Positions 1 through 7,479 of a DNA stretch of 52,474 bases are shown here, piece by piece. The stretch lies in contig JAZTZL010000013.1 in NCBI GenBank assembly GCA_045637425.1, positions 1 through 52,474 of the forward strand. Reading direction: 5' to 3'. Positions within the stretch are counted from its first letter, which is position 1. Every line of letters starts with the position of its first letter. Source of the DNA: CAJGBR01 sp045637425 (GTDB lineage: Bacteria > Bacteroidota > Bacteroidia > Bacteroidales > Rikenellaceae). Below the pieces are notes generated by a model. The model saw only the letters and a program-made list of their open reading frames with translations. It did no database searches and was not told the origin of the DNA. Position numbers and translations under genes: made by a program.

Positions 1-192
1 GTAGATTTTACCGTTTGACTGTTTCAGAACACCACACATAATGTTCATAATAGTTGATTTGCCGGCACCGTTTGAACCCAGCAAACCATAGACACCGTGT
101 GTCTTGATTTCAAGATCGATATCTTTTACTGCCCACTGTACACTGTAGCGGTGTGAAAGATTCTCAATCTTTACGATTGGTTGTTGTTCCAT
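1..192 (-). CDS. ABC transporter ATP-binding protein, N-terminal part (cut by window edge)
   Basis: The reading frame starts at ATG 192 and runs off the left end; 64 codons are visible. They hold the start of an ABC ATPase: a short beta strand (IVKIENLSHRY), the A-loop tyrosine, and a perfect Walker A (GSNGAGKST) near residues 37-45. The sequence resembles the ATPase of ABC-2-type export systems common in Bacteroidales (GldA/NatA-like), whose permeases would lie outside the window. A TACATTTG-type box at 260-267 (minus strand) is a possible promoter, giving a leader of about 65 nt. The substrate cannot be inferred. Confidence 0.85.
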   Translation of the reverse strand, partial: MEQQPIVKIENLSHRYSVQWAVKDIDLEIKTHGVYGLLGSNGAGKSTIMNIMCGVLKQSNGKIY

Positions 193-334
193 CTTGTTTG
201 TTTTAAGTATTAATTTCTATAGTTTATTCGCTTTTACTTAAGTCTGAATTTTCAAGTTGCAAATGTACAACTTTTTTTACTATCAAAAAAACATTAGTAG
301 ACAAAACCACGCTTTTTGTAGACAAGATTTACCA

Positions 335-2197
335 TTAACTGCGCTCACTTAACTCGAGCCATCTCATACTTTTGGCATCAATCTCCTCTATCAAACTCGA
401 AATTTTTTCCGATGCTTTCATCAGTTCATCTACGGACATTGTACCGCTACTCATCATTGTTTCGAGTTCCGCTTTTTGTTGTTCCATCTGCGGTATTTCC
501 GACTCAAGTTGTTCTAATTCACGTTTTTCCTTAAATGACAATCTATTCTCATAGACTCGCTTTGGTTCGGGCGCAGCCTGTTTCTGAATCTCAACTTTAT
601 GCTTCTGTTCATCTTCTTGACGCTTTATCTCGCGCCAGATTCTGTAATCGCTATAATTGCCCGGGAAATCTTTTATTGCACCGTTGCCTTCCATTACGAA
701 CAAATGGTCTACGATTTTATCCATAAAGTAACGGTCGTGCGAAATCACAATCACGCAGCCACGATACGATTCCAGATACTCCTCCAGCACATTGAGCGTT
801 TGGATATCAAGATCATTCGTAGGCTCGTCGAGCACCAGAAAATTCGGATTCGCCATCAACACCGTACACAGATAGAGTCGTCGCTTTTCGCCACCGCTCA
901 ATTTGGCAACCATATCATACTGCGCAGCAGGCGAAAAAAGAAATTGCTGTAAAAATTGTGATGCGCTCAATCTGCTGCCGTCGGCCAACGCTATGTCTTC
1001 CGAGATTTTTTTCACTATATCAATCACACGTTCATCGGGCGCAAACGTGAGTCCCTCCTGCGAGTAGTAACCAAATTTTACGGTTTCGCCAACATCTACG
1101 CTGCCGCTGTCAGGCTGCACCATTCCCTGCAACATCTTGATAAATGTAGACTTCCCGACTCCATTACCACCTACAATACCAAGTTTTTCGCCCTTACCAA
1201 ATATGTAACTGAAATCTTTAAGAATAACCTTATCTACAAAACTCTTTGACAAAGAGCGCATTTCGAAAATCTTCGTTCCGATTCTTGATGCCTCGATTCC
1301 GAGATTTACCTGTTTAACCTCCTTCACCGTTCGTTTACGAGCGGAGAGCTCCTCGAAGGCATCTATGCGATATTTCGCCTTACCCGTTCGAGCCGAAGGG
1401 GTACGACGAATCCACTCCAACTCCCGACGATAGAGGTTGCGAGTCTTTTCTGCCATAGCACAATCGAGCGCGATTCGCTCCTGACGTTTCTCTATATAGT
1501 AACTATAGTTGCCGCGATAGGTATATATCTGACGATCATCTATTTCTATTATCTTGCTGCAGACGCGGTCGAGGAAATATCGGTCGTGAGTAACCATCAG
1601 CAGCGTCATCTTCGACTCCGAGAGGTAATCCTCCAGCCACTCGGTCATCTGCAAATCGAGGTGGTTCGTAGGCTCATCAAGAATCAACAAATCGGGTTTT
1701 GAAATCAATGCTGCAGCCAGAGCCACGCGTTTCAACTGTCCACCCGATAGCGTATCCACCACTTGCGAATAATCATATATCTCGAGTCGCGAGAGAATCT
1801 CTTTAGCCTGCTGTTCGTAGTCCCACGCCTGAACTGAATCCATTTCATTGATAGCCTCTTCAAGATTTTCGCCATCAACCAACGCCCGCTCATAACGGGC
1901 AATAGCTCTGACGGCAGGATCTTTCGAGGTGAAGCAGGCTTCCAACACCGAGATACCCTGCTTAAACTGAGGACTCTGAGAAAGGTAGCCCATTCGCACA
2001 TCACGCCTGAAGGTAACGGCTCCCGTACTATAATCCTCACTCCCTGTTATAATATTCAGCAACGTAGTCTTTCCGGCTCCGTTCACAGCCACCAGCGCCA
2101 CCTTATCACCTTGTTCGATACTGAATGATATATTATCAAACAAGACTCGCTCGCCAAATGATTTCGATAAATTTTCTACTTGCAGACAACTACTCAT
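335..2197 (-). CDS. ABC-F family ATPase, Uup/YdiF-like
   Basis: A 620-residue soluble protein with two ABC domains in tandem and no membrane segment, the hallmark of ABC-F translation factors that act at the ribosomal E site. Domain 1 has Walker A VNGAGKTT near residues 38-45 and signature LSGGQLKR near 150. Domain 2 has GGNGVGKST near 343 and LSGGEKRR near 435. Both have LILDEPTNHLDL/LVLDEPTNDLDI Walker B plus the ABC-F-specific segment, and a charged Arg/Lys-rich linker lies between them. The C-terminal ~90 residues are a predicted coiled coil (EKRELEQLESE...), which points to Uup (branched-DNA / ribosome-linked) rather than to an antibiotic-resistance ABC-F. Promoter box TACCTTTG at 2223-2230, minus strand. 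Confidence 0.93.
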   Translation of the reverse strand: MSSCLQVENLSKSFGERVLFDNISFSIEQGDKVALVAVNGAGKTTLLNIITGSEDYSTGAVTFRRDVRMGYLSQSPQFKQGISVLEACFTSKDPAVRAIARYERALVDGENLEEAINEMDSVQAWDYEQQAKEILSRLEIYDYSQVVDTLSGGQLKRVALAAALISKPDLLILDEPTNHLDLQMTEWLEDYLSESKMTLLMVTHDRYFLDRVCSKIIEIDDRQIYTYRGNYSYYIEKRQERIALDCAMAEKTRNLYRRELEWIRRTPSARTGKAKYRIDAFEELSARKRTVKEVKQVNLGIEASRIGTKIFEMRSLSKSFVDKVILKDFSYIFGKGEKLGIVGGNGVGKSTFIKMLQGMVQPDSGSVDVGETVKFGYYSQEGLTFAPDERVIDIVKKISEDIALADGSRLSASQFLQQFLFSPAAQYDMVAKLSGGEKRRLYLCTVLMANPNFLVLDEPTNDLDIQTLNVLEEYLESYRGCVIVISHDRYFMDKIVDHLFVMEGNGAIKDFPGNYSDYRIWREIKRQEDEQKHKVEIQKQAAPEPKRVYENRLSFKEKRELEQLESEIPQMEQQKAELETMMSSGTMSVDELMKASEKISSLIEEIDAKSMRWLELSERS

Positions 2198-2266
2198 AGC
2201 ACTATTCTATATAATCTGTCTGCAAAGGTAACAATTTTCGTTTATAGATTTACCACACTGCGCCGA

Positions 2267-2860
2267 CTAAATATTCCTGAGCAGCAGCGCCAAGTTACTG
2301 ACAAACATTCTGACCGACATTGCAAGGAGGATTACTCCGAAAAATTTTCTCAGCACAAATATTCCACCCTGCCCCAGCAACCGCTCGAAAAACCGGAGAT
2401 TCCGCAGCACCAAATAGACAATAACCATATTCAGCACTACGGCAACCAGCAGATTCTGAACTCTGACCTCAGACAAGAGTGACAAAGTGGTGGTCAGCAC
2501 TCCAGCACCTGCTACCAGCGGGAAGACCACGGGTATTATCGTGGCATCGGCTCCCGGACCCTCGTTGCGAAAAATCTCGATTCCCAACAGCATTTCAACT
2601 CCCAAAACAAACAACACGAGAGCTCCGGCAATGGCGAACGAAGATATATCGACATTAAACAAACGCAACACAGCCTCTCCCGCCAACATAAATACCACAA
2701 TAACAGTAAACGATAACAACGCAGCCCGATGCGGATTAATCCGCCGCCCCGAGCTCAACAAGTTAATCACTACGGGAATCGAACCCGTAATGTCAATGAC
2801 TGCAAAAAGCACCATAAATGCAGTGGCAATCTCCTGCAAACTAAACATATTTTCTTCCAT
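2267..2860 (-). CDS. MarC family integral membrane protein
   Basis: 197 residues from ATG 2860; an upstream in-frame extension to 2935 lacks an ATG and does not match the family. About six hydrophobic segments are visible. The N-terminal FMVLFAVIDITGSIPVVINL corresponds to the conserved MarC start (usually F..ID.iG..P.f), followed by a second half with GAGVLTTTLSLLSE. MarC/SNARE-like proteins are inner-membrane proteins of unknown transport role; despite the name there is no proven link to multiple antibiotic resistance. Monocistronic, divergent from the fibre gene at 2988. Confidence 0.87.
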   Translation of the reverse strand: MEENMFSLQEIATAFMVLFAVIDITGSIPVVINLLSSGRRINPHRAALLSFTVIVVFMLAGEAVLRLFNVDISSFAIAGALVLFVLGVEMLLGIEIFRNEGPGADATIIPVVFPLVAGAGVLTTTLSLLSEVRVQNLLVAVVLNMVIVYLVLRNLRFFERLLGQGGIFVLRKFFGVILLAMSVRMFVSNLALLLRNI

Positions 2861-2987
2861 AACAAACCTTTTACTGTGATAGACACAATTCTCATTCCGC
2901 GCATCTATTTTGGAATAAAAATATGTATAACCCACATTTGCAGTGTCATACTGATATTTGCCTAAATTTTTATCAAAGCATTAAATT

Positions 2988-4049
2988 ATGGCAACAACTA
3001 AATTAGGAAAAATTTGCATCACTCCACAAGGAGATTACTCAGCAACAACAAGTTACCACCACCTTGACGTAGTTCAATGGCAGGGCAACAGCTACTTGTC
3101 TCTTACGGACAACAATCGCGGCAATACACCCGATAACGAATCCTATTGGCAATGCATCTGCCATCGCGGAGCGAGTGCATACGAGCAGGCTGTCGAAGGC
3201 GGTTACACAAAAGACGAGGCGACATTTGCTCAGGAGTGTGCTACGATGGCGGGCGTAGCCGAACGCACGTCGCTGCTCGAGTACCCACTCTATGGCAAGG
3301 CTGCTGCAATCTGCAAAGGTTCATTCTCGACAAATAACTCGGCACTGAACTTCACTGGCGACCGCACAATAGAATTGCTCATAAAAACGGGCGACTCGGT
3401 AAACTTCAGCACATCGACAATACTCGCACAATTCGGTGTTTCGGCTCAGGGCAGTTGGGTTAATACCTTATATTTTTACGGCAACGGCTTGTTGATGTAT
3501 TCTGGCTACAGTTTGATTACCGTAAAACCGAACACGCAATATCATATTGTGATTGTTCAGAACACCAACTCATCGAGCGCGAATGTCTACATCAATAATT
3601 GGCAGCAGTCCTACACATCTTCAAGTTTTGCATTCACGCCGAATATTTTTACAATCAATTGCAACAACACGTTTGTTCAGCATATCAGGCTCTACAACCG
3701 ACTGCTCAGCAGTACAGAGGTAGACTCACTGTACAATGGCGGTCGTCCTGCCGACTACCACATTCCGAGCACCGGGACTCTGCGTGAGTGTCTTACGGCA
3801 GAGTTCCTCGCAAATGGAGTCCGCGACAACAATTGGCACGACTCGGCAGGCTGCGGAGCAACACTGACCGCCAACAGTGTCCCGACTATCGACTACTTGG
3901 CACCCTACTACAATCAGGTGATTATCCAGAGCAGCGCTCCCACCTCAACGCCAAATTTCGAGGGCCAGATATTCATCAACAAGACTACGGGTAATATCTA
4001 TATGGCCAAAGGCCACGCCTCGTCTGCCGACTGGGTAGTAATCGGTTAA
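2988..4049 (+). CDS. phage-type tail fibre / receptor-binding protein with LamG-like domain
   Basis: 353 residues, no signal peptide. Residues 1-60 form a small carbohydrate-binding-like module typical of Bacteroidales phage fibres (GKICITPQGDYSA..., YHHLDVVQWQGNSYLSL, YW). A short linker follows, then a concanavalin-A/LamG jelly-roll around residues 110-245 ending in the diagnostic IRLYNRLLSSTEVDSLYNGG. The C-terminus has a short repeated-type module (GQIFINKTTGNIYMAKG...DWVVIG). It is a single gene with its own terminator at 4054-4080 and no structural phage genes beside it, so it is a prophage remnant or a domesticated adhesin. A degraded copy of its last 12 codons lies at 5036-5074. The phage origin is inferred from the domain layout; the host receptor is unknown. 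Confidence 0.75.
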   Translation: MATTKLGKICITPQGDYSATTSYHHLDVVQWQGNSYLSLTDNNRGNTPDNESYWQCICHRGASAYEQAVEGGYTKDEATFAQECATMAGVAERTSLLEYPLYGKAAAICKGSFSTNNSALNFTGDRTIELLIKTGDSVNFSTSTILAQFGVSAQGSWVNTLYFYGNGLLMYSGYSLITVKPNTQYHIVIVQNTNSSSANVYINNWQQSYTSSSFAFTPNIFTINCNNTFVQHIRLYNRLLSSTEVDSLYNGGRPADYHIPSTGTLRECLTAEFLANGVRDNNWHDSAGCGATLTANSVPTIDYLAPYYNQVIIQSSAPTSTPNFEGQIFINKTTGNIYMAKGHASSADWVVIG

Positions 4050-4053
4050 AAAA

Positions 4054-4080
4054 AAGAGCCTGTCCAATTGACAGGCTCTT
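4054..4080. terminator. bidirectional intrinsic terminator
   Basis: Perfect inverted repeat AAGAGCCTGTC / GACAGGCTCTT with a 5-nt loop, preceded by an A-run and followed by TTTAAA. It sits between the stop of the fibre gene (+) and the stop of the lipoprotein gene (-) and can serve both. Confidence 0.88.
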
Positions 4081-4087
4081 TAAACCA

Positions 4088-4636
4088 TTACTCTGATTTT
4101 TCAACTTTTACCAAATTAAAGAAACTACTTATCTCTTGTTGGTCAATTGCTTGGCGAACATTAAATCGTTTTACTTGATCATAATATCCTGCTTTACTAA
4201 CCTTTATTTCAATTTGCACATTTCTTGAATTTTCGTATGTAAGACCCAGAATATTAAATGAACGTGTTTCCTCATAAGGTGTTGTCATAAGGTATGTCTC
4301 ATTCGTGTTCTTAACTTGATCAGGCACACTTGAAATTACACGATAAAACACCTGAGCCCCTTTAGGTGAAGAATCGATAAACCAACGAATTACAGTACGT
4401 TCAAGAGCTGTTTGGCCAGGATTGTCTCGAGAAACAATTTTTTTCGCCTCACCAGCCGGTATCGAAGTATCTCGATTTATAGAATTTACAGTCTGCAACG
4501 CTGTAGCTTGAATTGAGGTCTGAAGCAAATTCTGCAATGCTTCATTGTTTTTCCTTAAAGTACGTTTTGATGCACCACAAGAAGATGCGATGAGAGCTAG
4601 AATTAGTAGACAACTCGAAATTTTGATTAGTTTCAT
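4088..4636 (-). CDS. lipoprotein of unknown function, PEGA-like C-terminal region
   Basis: 182 residues from ATG 4636. A lipoprotein signal peptide is clear: KLIK, hydrophobic stretch, lipobox IASSC with Cys near residue 20. The mature part has a Gln/Asn-rich helix (residues ~28-55). A beta-rich region follows with GAQVFYRVISS, YLMTTPYEE, IEIKVSKAGYYDQVKRFNV, resembling PEGA-type surface modules in which a 'K.GY' strand ends the repeat. No family name can be given with confidence. The gene follows one of the three related ~300-nt structured leaders (4637-4934) and shares the terminator at 4054-4080 with the fibre gene. It lies between an intact fibre gene and a fibre remnant, so it may have arrived by insertion into a phage-derived region. 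Confidence 0.8.
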   Translation of the reverse strand: MKLIKISSCLLILALIASSCGASKRTLRKNNEALQNLLQTSIQATALQTVNSINRDTSIPAGEAKKIVSRDNPGQTALERTVIRWFIDSSPKGAQVFYRVISSVPDQVKNTNETYLMTTPYEETRSFNILGLTYENSRNVQIEIKVSKAGYYDQVKRFNVRQAIDQQEISSFFNLVKVEKSE

Positions 4637-4934
4637 AAAATTTTTGTTTTGATTTTGTCGTGTTCCTCGACAGATTAAATTATGAAAATAAAAACGCGGA
4701 ACAAAATTTCATATCTACTTTTCGAGGCTCTGGAAAACCTTATGGCTAAACATGAAATCGAGTCCGCGCGAATGCACGAACACTAACTTCACATCTTATG
4801 CCATAATTGAAATTTTCCAGATTTCGAAAAGAAAGACGTAAAATTAACGTTTTTATATGTATCCCATCAGTATGGGTTTAGTTCTGTTAATACTTTTGTT
4901 TTTTCACCATAGGCAAATTGTATTGATTATGCCA
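4637..4934 (-). ncRNA. structured 5' leader, family copy C (upstream of lipoprotein gene)
   Basis: Read on the minus strand, a 298-nt non-coding leader folds into nested long-range helices. H1 is CTTTTCGA (4831-4824) with TCGAAAAG (4725-4718). H2 is TCTGGAAAA (4821-4813) with TTTTCCAGA (4737-4729). H3 is TTATGGC (4806-4800) with GCCATAA (4746-4740). An apical hairpin is GTTCGTGC (4781-4774) with GCGCGGAC (4769-4762). A downstream helix TGTTCC (4703-4698) / GGAACA (4666-4661) closes a pyrimidine-rich loop and ends 24 nt before the start codon. GGAACA also sits in the loop of a second small hairpin (TGTCG 4672-4668 / CGACA 4660-4656), so a pseudoknot or switch is possible. The same helices in the same order occur at 8863-9165 and 31699-32002 with different sequences. 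Confidence 0.7.
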
Positions 4935-4963
4935 CAAAGATACGCAAAATATTTTTCAAACAA
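4935..4963 (-). promoter_or_regulatory. Bacteroidetes-type promoter of the lipoprotein leader
   Basis: Minus-strand TATCTTTG (4942-4935) with a TTG 18 nt upstream (4963-4961), matching the Bacteroidetes TTG/TAnnTTTG consensus. It lies 299 nt before the lipoprotein start, nearly the same distance as in the two related leaders. Confidence 0.6.
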
Positions 4964-5035
4964 AGTAAATCTCCATAAAAAATGCTTACAAATAAATATT
5001 AATATTTGCCAACAATTCTATATTTATCATACAAA

Positions 5036-5074
5036 TGCCACGCCTCGTCTACCGACTGGGTAGTCATCGGCTAA
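5036..5074 (+). pseudogene. 3' remnant of a second fibre gene
   Basis: Thirteen codons read C-H-A-S-S-T-D-W-V-V-I-G-stop, against G-H-A-S-S-A-D-W-V-V-I-G-stop at the end of the fibre gene (4011-4049), with near-identical nucleotides. Upstream similarity fades within about 25 nt and appears frameshifted; no start or body remains. It is followed by its own terminator at 5101-5126, just as the intact gene is. I read this as the tail of a lost paralogous fibre gene. Confidence 0.75.
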
Positions 5075-5100
5075 CCTCAACCGACCAATCAACACAAACC

Positions 5101-5126
5101 GAGCCTGCCCCAAAAGGAGCAGGCTC
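5101..5126 (+). terminator. intrinsic terminator of the lost fibre gene
   Basis: GAGCCTGC / GCAGGCTC stem followed by TACTTTATTTTT. It is similar in stem sequence to the terminator behind the intact fibre gene, supporting a common origin of the two 3' ends. Confidence 0.75.
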
Positions 5127-5163
5127 TACTTTATTTTTATCCAAATGCTTTTCAATATAAAAG

Positions 5164-5189
5164 AAGGGGCGAGCCAACTCCCCCCCCTT
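5164..5189 (-). terminator. stranded original terminator of tRNA-Thr
   Basis: On the minus strand AAGGGG(GGGG...)CCCCTT followed by CTTTTAT lies directly beyond the left att repeat. This is the position where sequence downstream of the tRNA would lie before the element inserted, so it is best read as the tRNA's ancestral terminator, now 6.9 kb from the intact tRNA. Confidence 0.6.
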
Positions 5190-5228
5190 GAGCTGATGAC
5201 GAGGATTGAACTCGTGACCTCTTCCTTA
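5188..5228. repeat. attL: 41-bp direct repeat, displaced 3' half of tRNA-Thr
   Basis: Identical to 12062-12102. Matching starts in the TTG beyond the tRNA 3' end and stops in the anticodon loop (TTA, then G versus C). No tRNA 5' half is present here, so this copy is not a functional tRNA. Confidence 0.93.
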
Positions 5229-5296
5229 GCAACGACAAACGCTTTTTCACTTATAAATATTTGTCATATAATTCATTACGCCACTACAAAACAACA

Positions 5297-5315
5297 TTTA
5301 CTCTATTATTTACTC
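5297..5315 (+). repeat. paired TTTACTC direct repeats, left-end candidate integrase arm sites
   Basis: TTTACTC at 5297-5303 and 5309-5315 (12-bp period), about 70 bp inside attL. The same heptamer, also roughly helically phased, occurs three times at 11881-11908 near the right end and once at 11949-11955. The occurrence at both ends suggests binding sites for the N-terminal domain of the element's integrase. Confidence 0.5.
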
Positions 5316-5631
5316 TAACAAAGACAATAACGGAGATGTTGACCCATTAAATAAAAAAACTAAACGCCCCAACTACACAAGGGGGACTCAAACTCCATTA
5401 CGCTTTCTCAAACGAACGGCACTGCAAATGTACTAATAAATTCTAAAACAGCAACATCAAACAATGTTATTGACCCATAATTTTAATGAAATATTATCAT
5501 TAGTTCAGAGTGCCAACAAGTTGATAGGTTAATAACGATATTATTATCCTAAGAGATACAACATTTACGCACATTTCTAACGCACCACATATTACTTATT
5601 ATAAATACATTACCCCTTATTTTACAGCATT

Positions 5632-5658
5632 GACAGGTATATTGGTTATATACCTGTC
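5632..5658. repeat. perfect inverted repeat at the 3' end of the rep gene
   Basis: GACAGGTATAT (5632-5642) and ATATACCTGTC (5648-5658) form an 11-bp perfect stem with a 5-nt loop, overlapping the last codons and stop of the replication initiator. No T-run follows on the minus strand, so it is a poor terminator. A cruciform nick site or regulatory hairpin is possible. Confidence 0.5.
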
Positions 5659-6584
5659 GCCATATCAATAAATGAAACACGTTCACCTGTTAGTCTATCG
5701 TAAAAATAAGCCATTCGGTCTACACTATCAAGTAGCATCGCCAATCTAAACTCTGATAAACCGAGTAAATTTAGGATATTGCAATGCTCGCCATAATCCC
5801 CAACTAATATTTCACCATATCGAGCAACAAACTCTCGCACATTAGTGTTATGCATAACAACCTCAACACGAAAAAGTGTACTAATATCGTCCCGACCAAG
5901 CCACTTTTTCAAATACTCCATTTTATGCGGACTATTATTGCTAAGCTCCGTAGCCTTATCGTATATACGCATCTTCATATCTGTATCTTTAGCCTGAGAA
6001 AAATAGAGTGTCGGAAATTTGGACAATTTAGTTCGAGACCTACTATAGTACTCTCCATAACCATCGAGTGTTTCATCATTTACCACTTTACGTCCATTAA
6101 GAATTAGGTCATAACGGTCTATATTCTTAATCATTCTACGCATTTTGCCTATGTAGTTATAATTACTATCCATAGCAAGTTCCAATTCAGTAATGTTATT
6201 GAAGGTCATTCCATAGAAATCACAAATGTATTGAAGGTCACAAATGTGGTTAATCGGTTCTCCATTGAACTGACGCATATATATGCGGTATAAGGCAGCA
6301 TTTTCGAACGAGAAAAAAGCTCGGCCTTCGTATTTTGCACTATTATGGAATGTGAATGTACCGAGTCGGTAGTATTCGCCCACATCCCGCACATCAACAG
6401 TTGCACGCATTACCGACTCTTCCTCTTCGAAAAAAGTGAGAATAAAATCGTCCTCTGCAAGCACTCGGTATCCCTCATCATTATAGCGGGTGTAATTTTC
6501 TTTCAAATACACATATATTGCTGTTGAAACATTCAAGCACACCCTAAGCTTATCTATGCTCACAGCGAAATTAGTTACTTTCAT
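5646..6584 (-). CDS. Rep_trans-like replication initiation protein
   Basis: 312 residues from ATG 6584. The order of motifs matches phage/plasmid rolling-circle initiators of the Rep_trans type. First comes NITELELAMDSN (the usual 'iTRiDlafD' core), then a strand of the type TLYFSQAKDTDMKMRIYDKATEL ('yiGsR.S....riYdK'), then FRVEVVMHNTNVREF ('RvElelk'). A C-terminal helical region follows. Family known: these proteins nick the double-strand origin with a tyrosine. Inferred: the island can exist as a replicating circle after excision. It is alone in its transcription unit, with TGTAGTCAA repeats upstream (6650-6675). The assignment rests on motif spacing only; a filamentous-phage-type initiator or a mobilisation protein is the alternative. 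Confidence 0.55.
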   Translation of the reverse strand: MKVTNFAVSIDKLRVCLNVSTAIYVYLKENYTRYNDEGYRVLAEDDFILTFFEEEESVMRATVDVRDVGEYYRLGTFTFHNSAKYEGRAFFSFENAALYRIYMRQFNGEPINHICDLQYICDFYGMTFNNITELELAMDSNYNYIGKMRRMIKNIDRYDLILNGRKVVNDETLDGYGEYYSRSRTKLSKFPTLYFSQAKDTDMKMRIYDKATELSNNSPHKMEYLKKWLGRDDISTLFRVEVVMHNTNVREFVARYGEILVGDYGEHCNILNLLGLSEFRLAMLLDSVDRMAYFYDRLTGERVSFIDMATGI

Positions 6585-6626
6585 AGGATATATTTTTTAT
6601 AATAAATATAGGGTCCACCTCAAAAA

Positions 6627-6675
6627 AGTCAAATAGTTCGATAAAAAAATGTAGTCAATTTATGGGTGTAGTCAA
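6627..6675. repeat. direct repeats upstream of rep (iteron-like)
   Basis: TGTAGTCAA occurs at 6650-6658 and 6667-6675 (17-bp period), with a third AGTCAA at 6627-6632; on the minus strand these read TTGACTACA. They lie 43-91 bp before the rep start and could bind the initiator or contribute -33 elements. Confidence 0.4.
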
Positions 6676-6682
6676 ATAATAA

Positions 6683-6707
6683 CAGCGGCCATCAAAAATG
6701 ACCGCTG
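6683..6707. terminator. hairpin between the membrane operon and rep
   Basis: CAGCGGCCAT / ATGACCGCTG (one mismatch) with a 5-nt A-rich loop, followed by a smaller stem CAAACAA / TTGTTTG at 6718-6740. Located downstream of the minus-strand operon ending at 6839, it probably ends that transcript, although the T-run is weak. Confidence 0.45.
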
Positions 6708-6741
6708 CTACCGTTATCAAACAACTCAAAGAATTGTTTGG

Positions 6742-6858
6742 TTACGCCTGGTTTATGAAGGTCTGCTGATAGTTATTCATAATCCAGTTGATAGATGTAT
6801 TTTGTTCAATGCAAATTTCAACAACTACTTTATTGATGTTAATCCCCGAATATTCCAC
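6742..6858 (-). CDS. possible 38-residue small ORF overlapping the operon's last gene
   Basis: A GTG at 6858, directly after a stop in the same frame, opens 38 codons reading EYSGININ...EICIEQNTSIN...NNYQQ, ending at TAA 6742. It overlaps the 3' end of the zinc-ribbon gene by 20 bp in another frame. The composition looks protein-like and amphipathic, but there is no recognisable family or clear ribosome binding site. It could equally be the decayed end of a former fifth operon gene. Confidence 0.3.
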   Translation of the reverse strand: MEYSGININKVVVEICIEQNTSINWIMNNYQQTFINQA

Positions 6859-7141
6859 CTATTATTCCACCTAGAAGGGCTGCACCTATTGCTGCGCCAG
6901 CTGAATCACTACTTTGGTTATTATTGATAATAACCTGATTATGAGTTTCAGTCTGTGGCAATAAACTTTCGCAATATTCGCAGGAAACCCTATTTGTGAT
7001 AGGGGCTCCACAATTAGGGCAATTTGTAACACCTGACGCTAATTTTGTTGGGCCTGAAATAGAGTTATTTGGAGCGCCACATTCTGGACAGAAACTCGCC
7101 GTCTCATTATATGGACAGCCGCATTCATAACAAGTTTTCAT
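6839..7141 (-). CDS. double zinc-ribbon protein with glycine-zipper tail
   Basis: 100 residues from ATG 7141; an upstream TTG at 7159 is not needed. Two zinc ribbons are visible: CYECG...CPECG near residues 4-23 and CPNCG...CEYC near 41-58. A polar Gln/Asn linker (NQVIINNNQSS) follows, then a C-terminal glycine zipper (GAAIGAALLGGIIGGIFG) able to insert in or associate with membrane. It is the last gene of the four-gene operon, 5 nt after the 4-TM gene. Zinc ribbons next to SPFH proteins are a known genomic theme (for example the B. subtilis ydjFGHI locus around PspA); the role here is unknown. Confidence 0.8.
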   Translation of the reverse strand: MKTCYECGCPYNETASFCPECGAPNNSISGPTKLASGVTNCPNCGAPITNRVSCEYCESLLPQTETHNQVIINNNQSSDSAGAAIGAALLGGIIGGIFGD

Positions 7142-7146
7142 AATTC

Positions 7147-7479
7147 TTATCGTTGGCAATACTTTACACTAATCAATATGATTATTTGCAATATCAACAT
7201 TGAACAAATTCCAATAACATAATAATTCGCCTCCATTTCTTGAGGAGATAATGCAGATAACACACACTCGACAACACAGAAGAATGAGTATAAAAATGAT
7301 AGAGATATCTTAAATGCATCATTCAAAATATTTAATGCGACCATAACCAATGCCATATTTGATATGATGATTATAGAGGTCATTATAACATTGAATACTT
7401 CATATTCTGGAATAATTAGACCGCATATAATATTGAGTAATATTAAAAGTGCTGTAACTGCAAAAATTACATTTCTCAT
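7147..7479 (-). CDS. small membrane protein with four predicted TM segments
   Basis: 110 residues from ATG 7479. The start overlaps the stop of the SPFH gene as ATGA, indicating translational coupling. Four hydrophobic stretches are visible near residues 3-24, 30-52, 58-75 and 85-105, with short loops and a basic C-terminus (KYCQR). No family was recognised. By position it is a membrane partner of the SPFH and zinc-ribbon proteins. Confidence 0.75.
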   Translation of the reverse strand: MRNVIFAVTALLILLNIICGLIIPEYEVFNVIMTSIIIISNMALVMVALNILNDAFKISLSFLYSFFCVVECVLSALSPQEMEANYYVIGICSMLILQIIILISVKYCQR

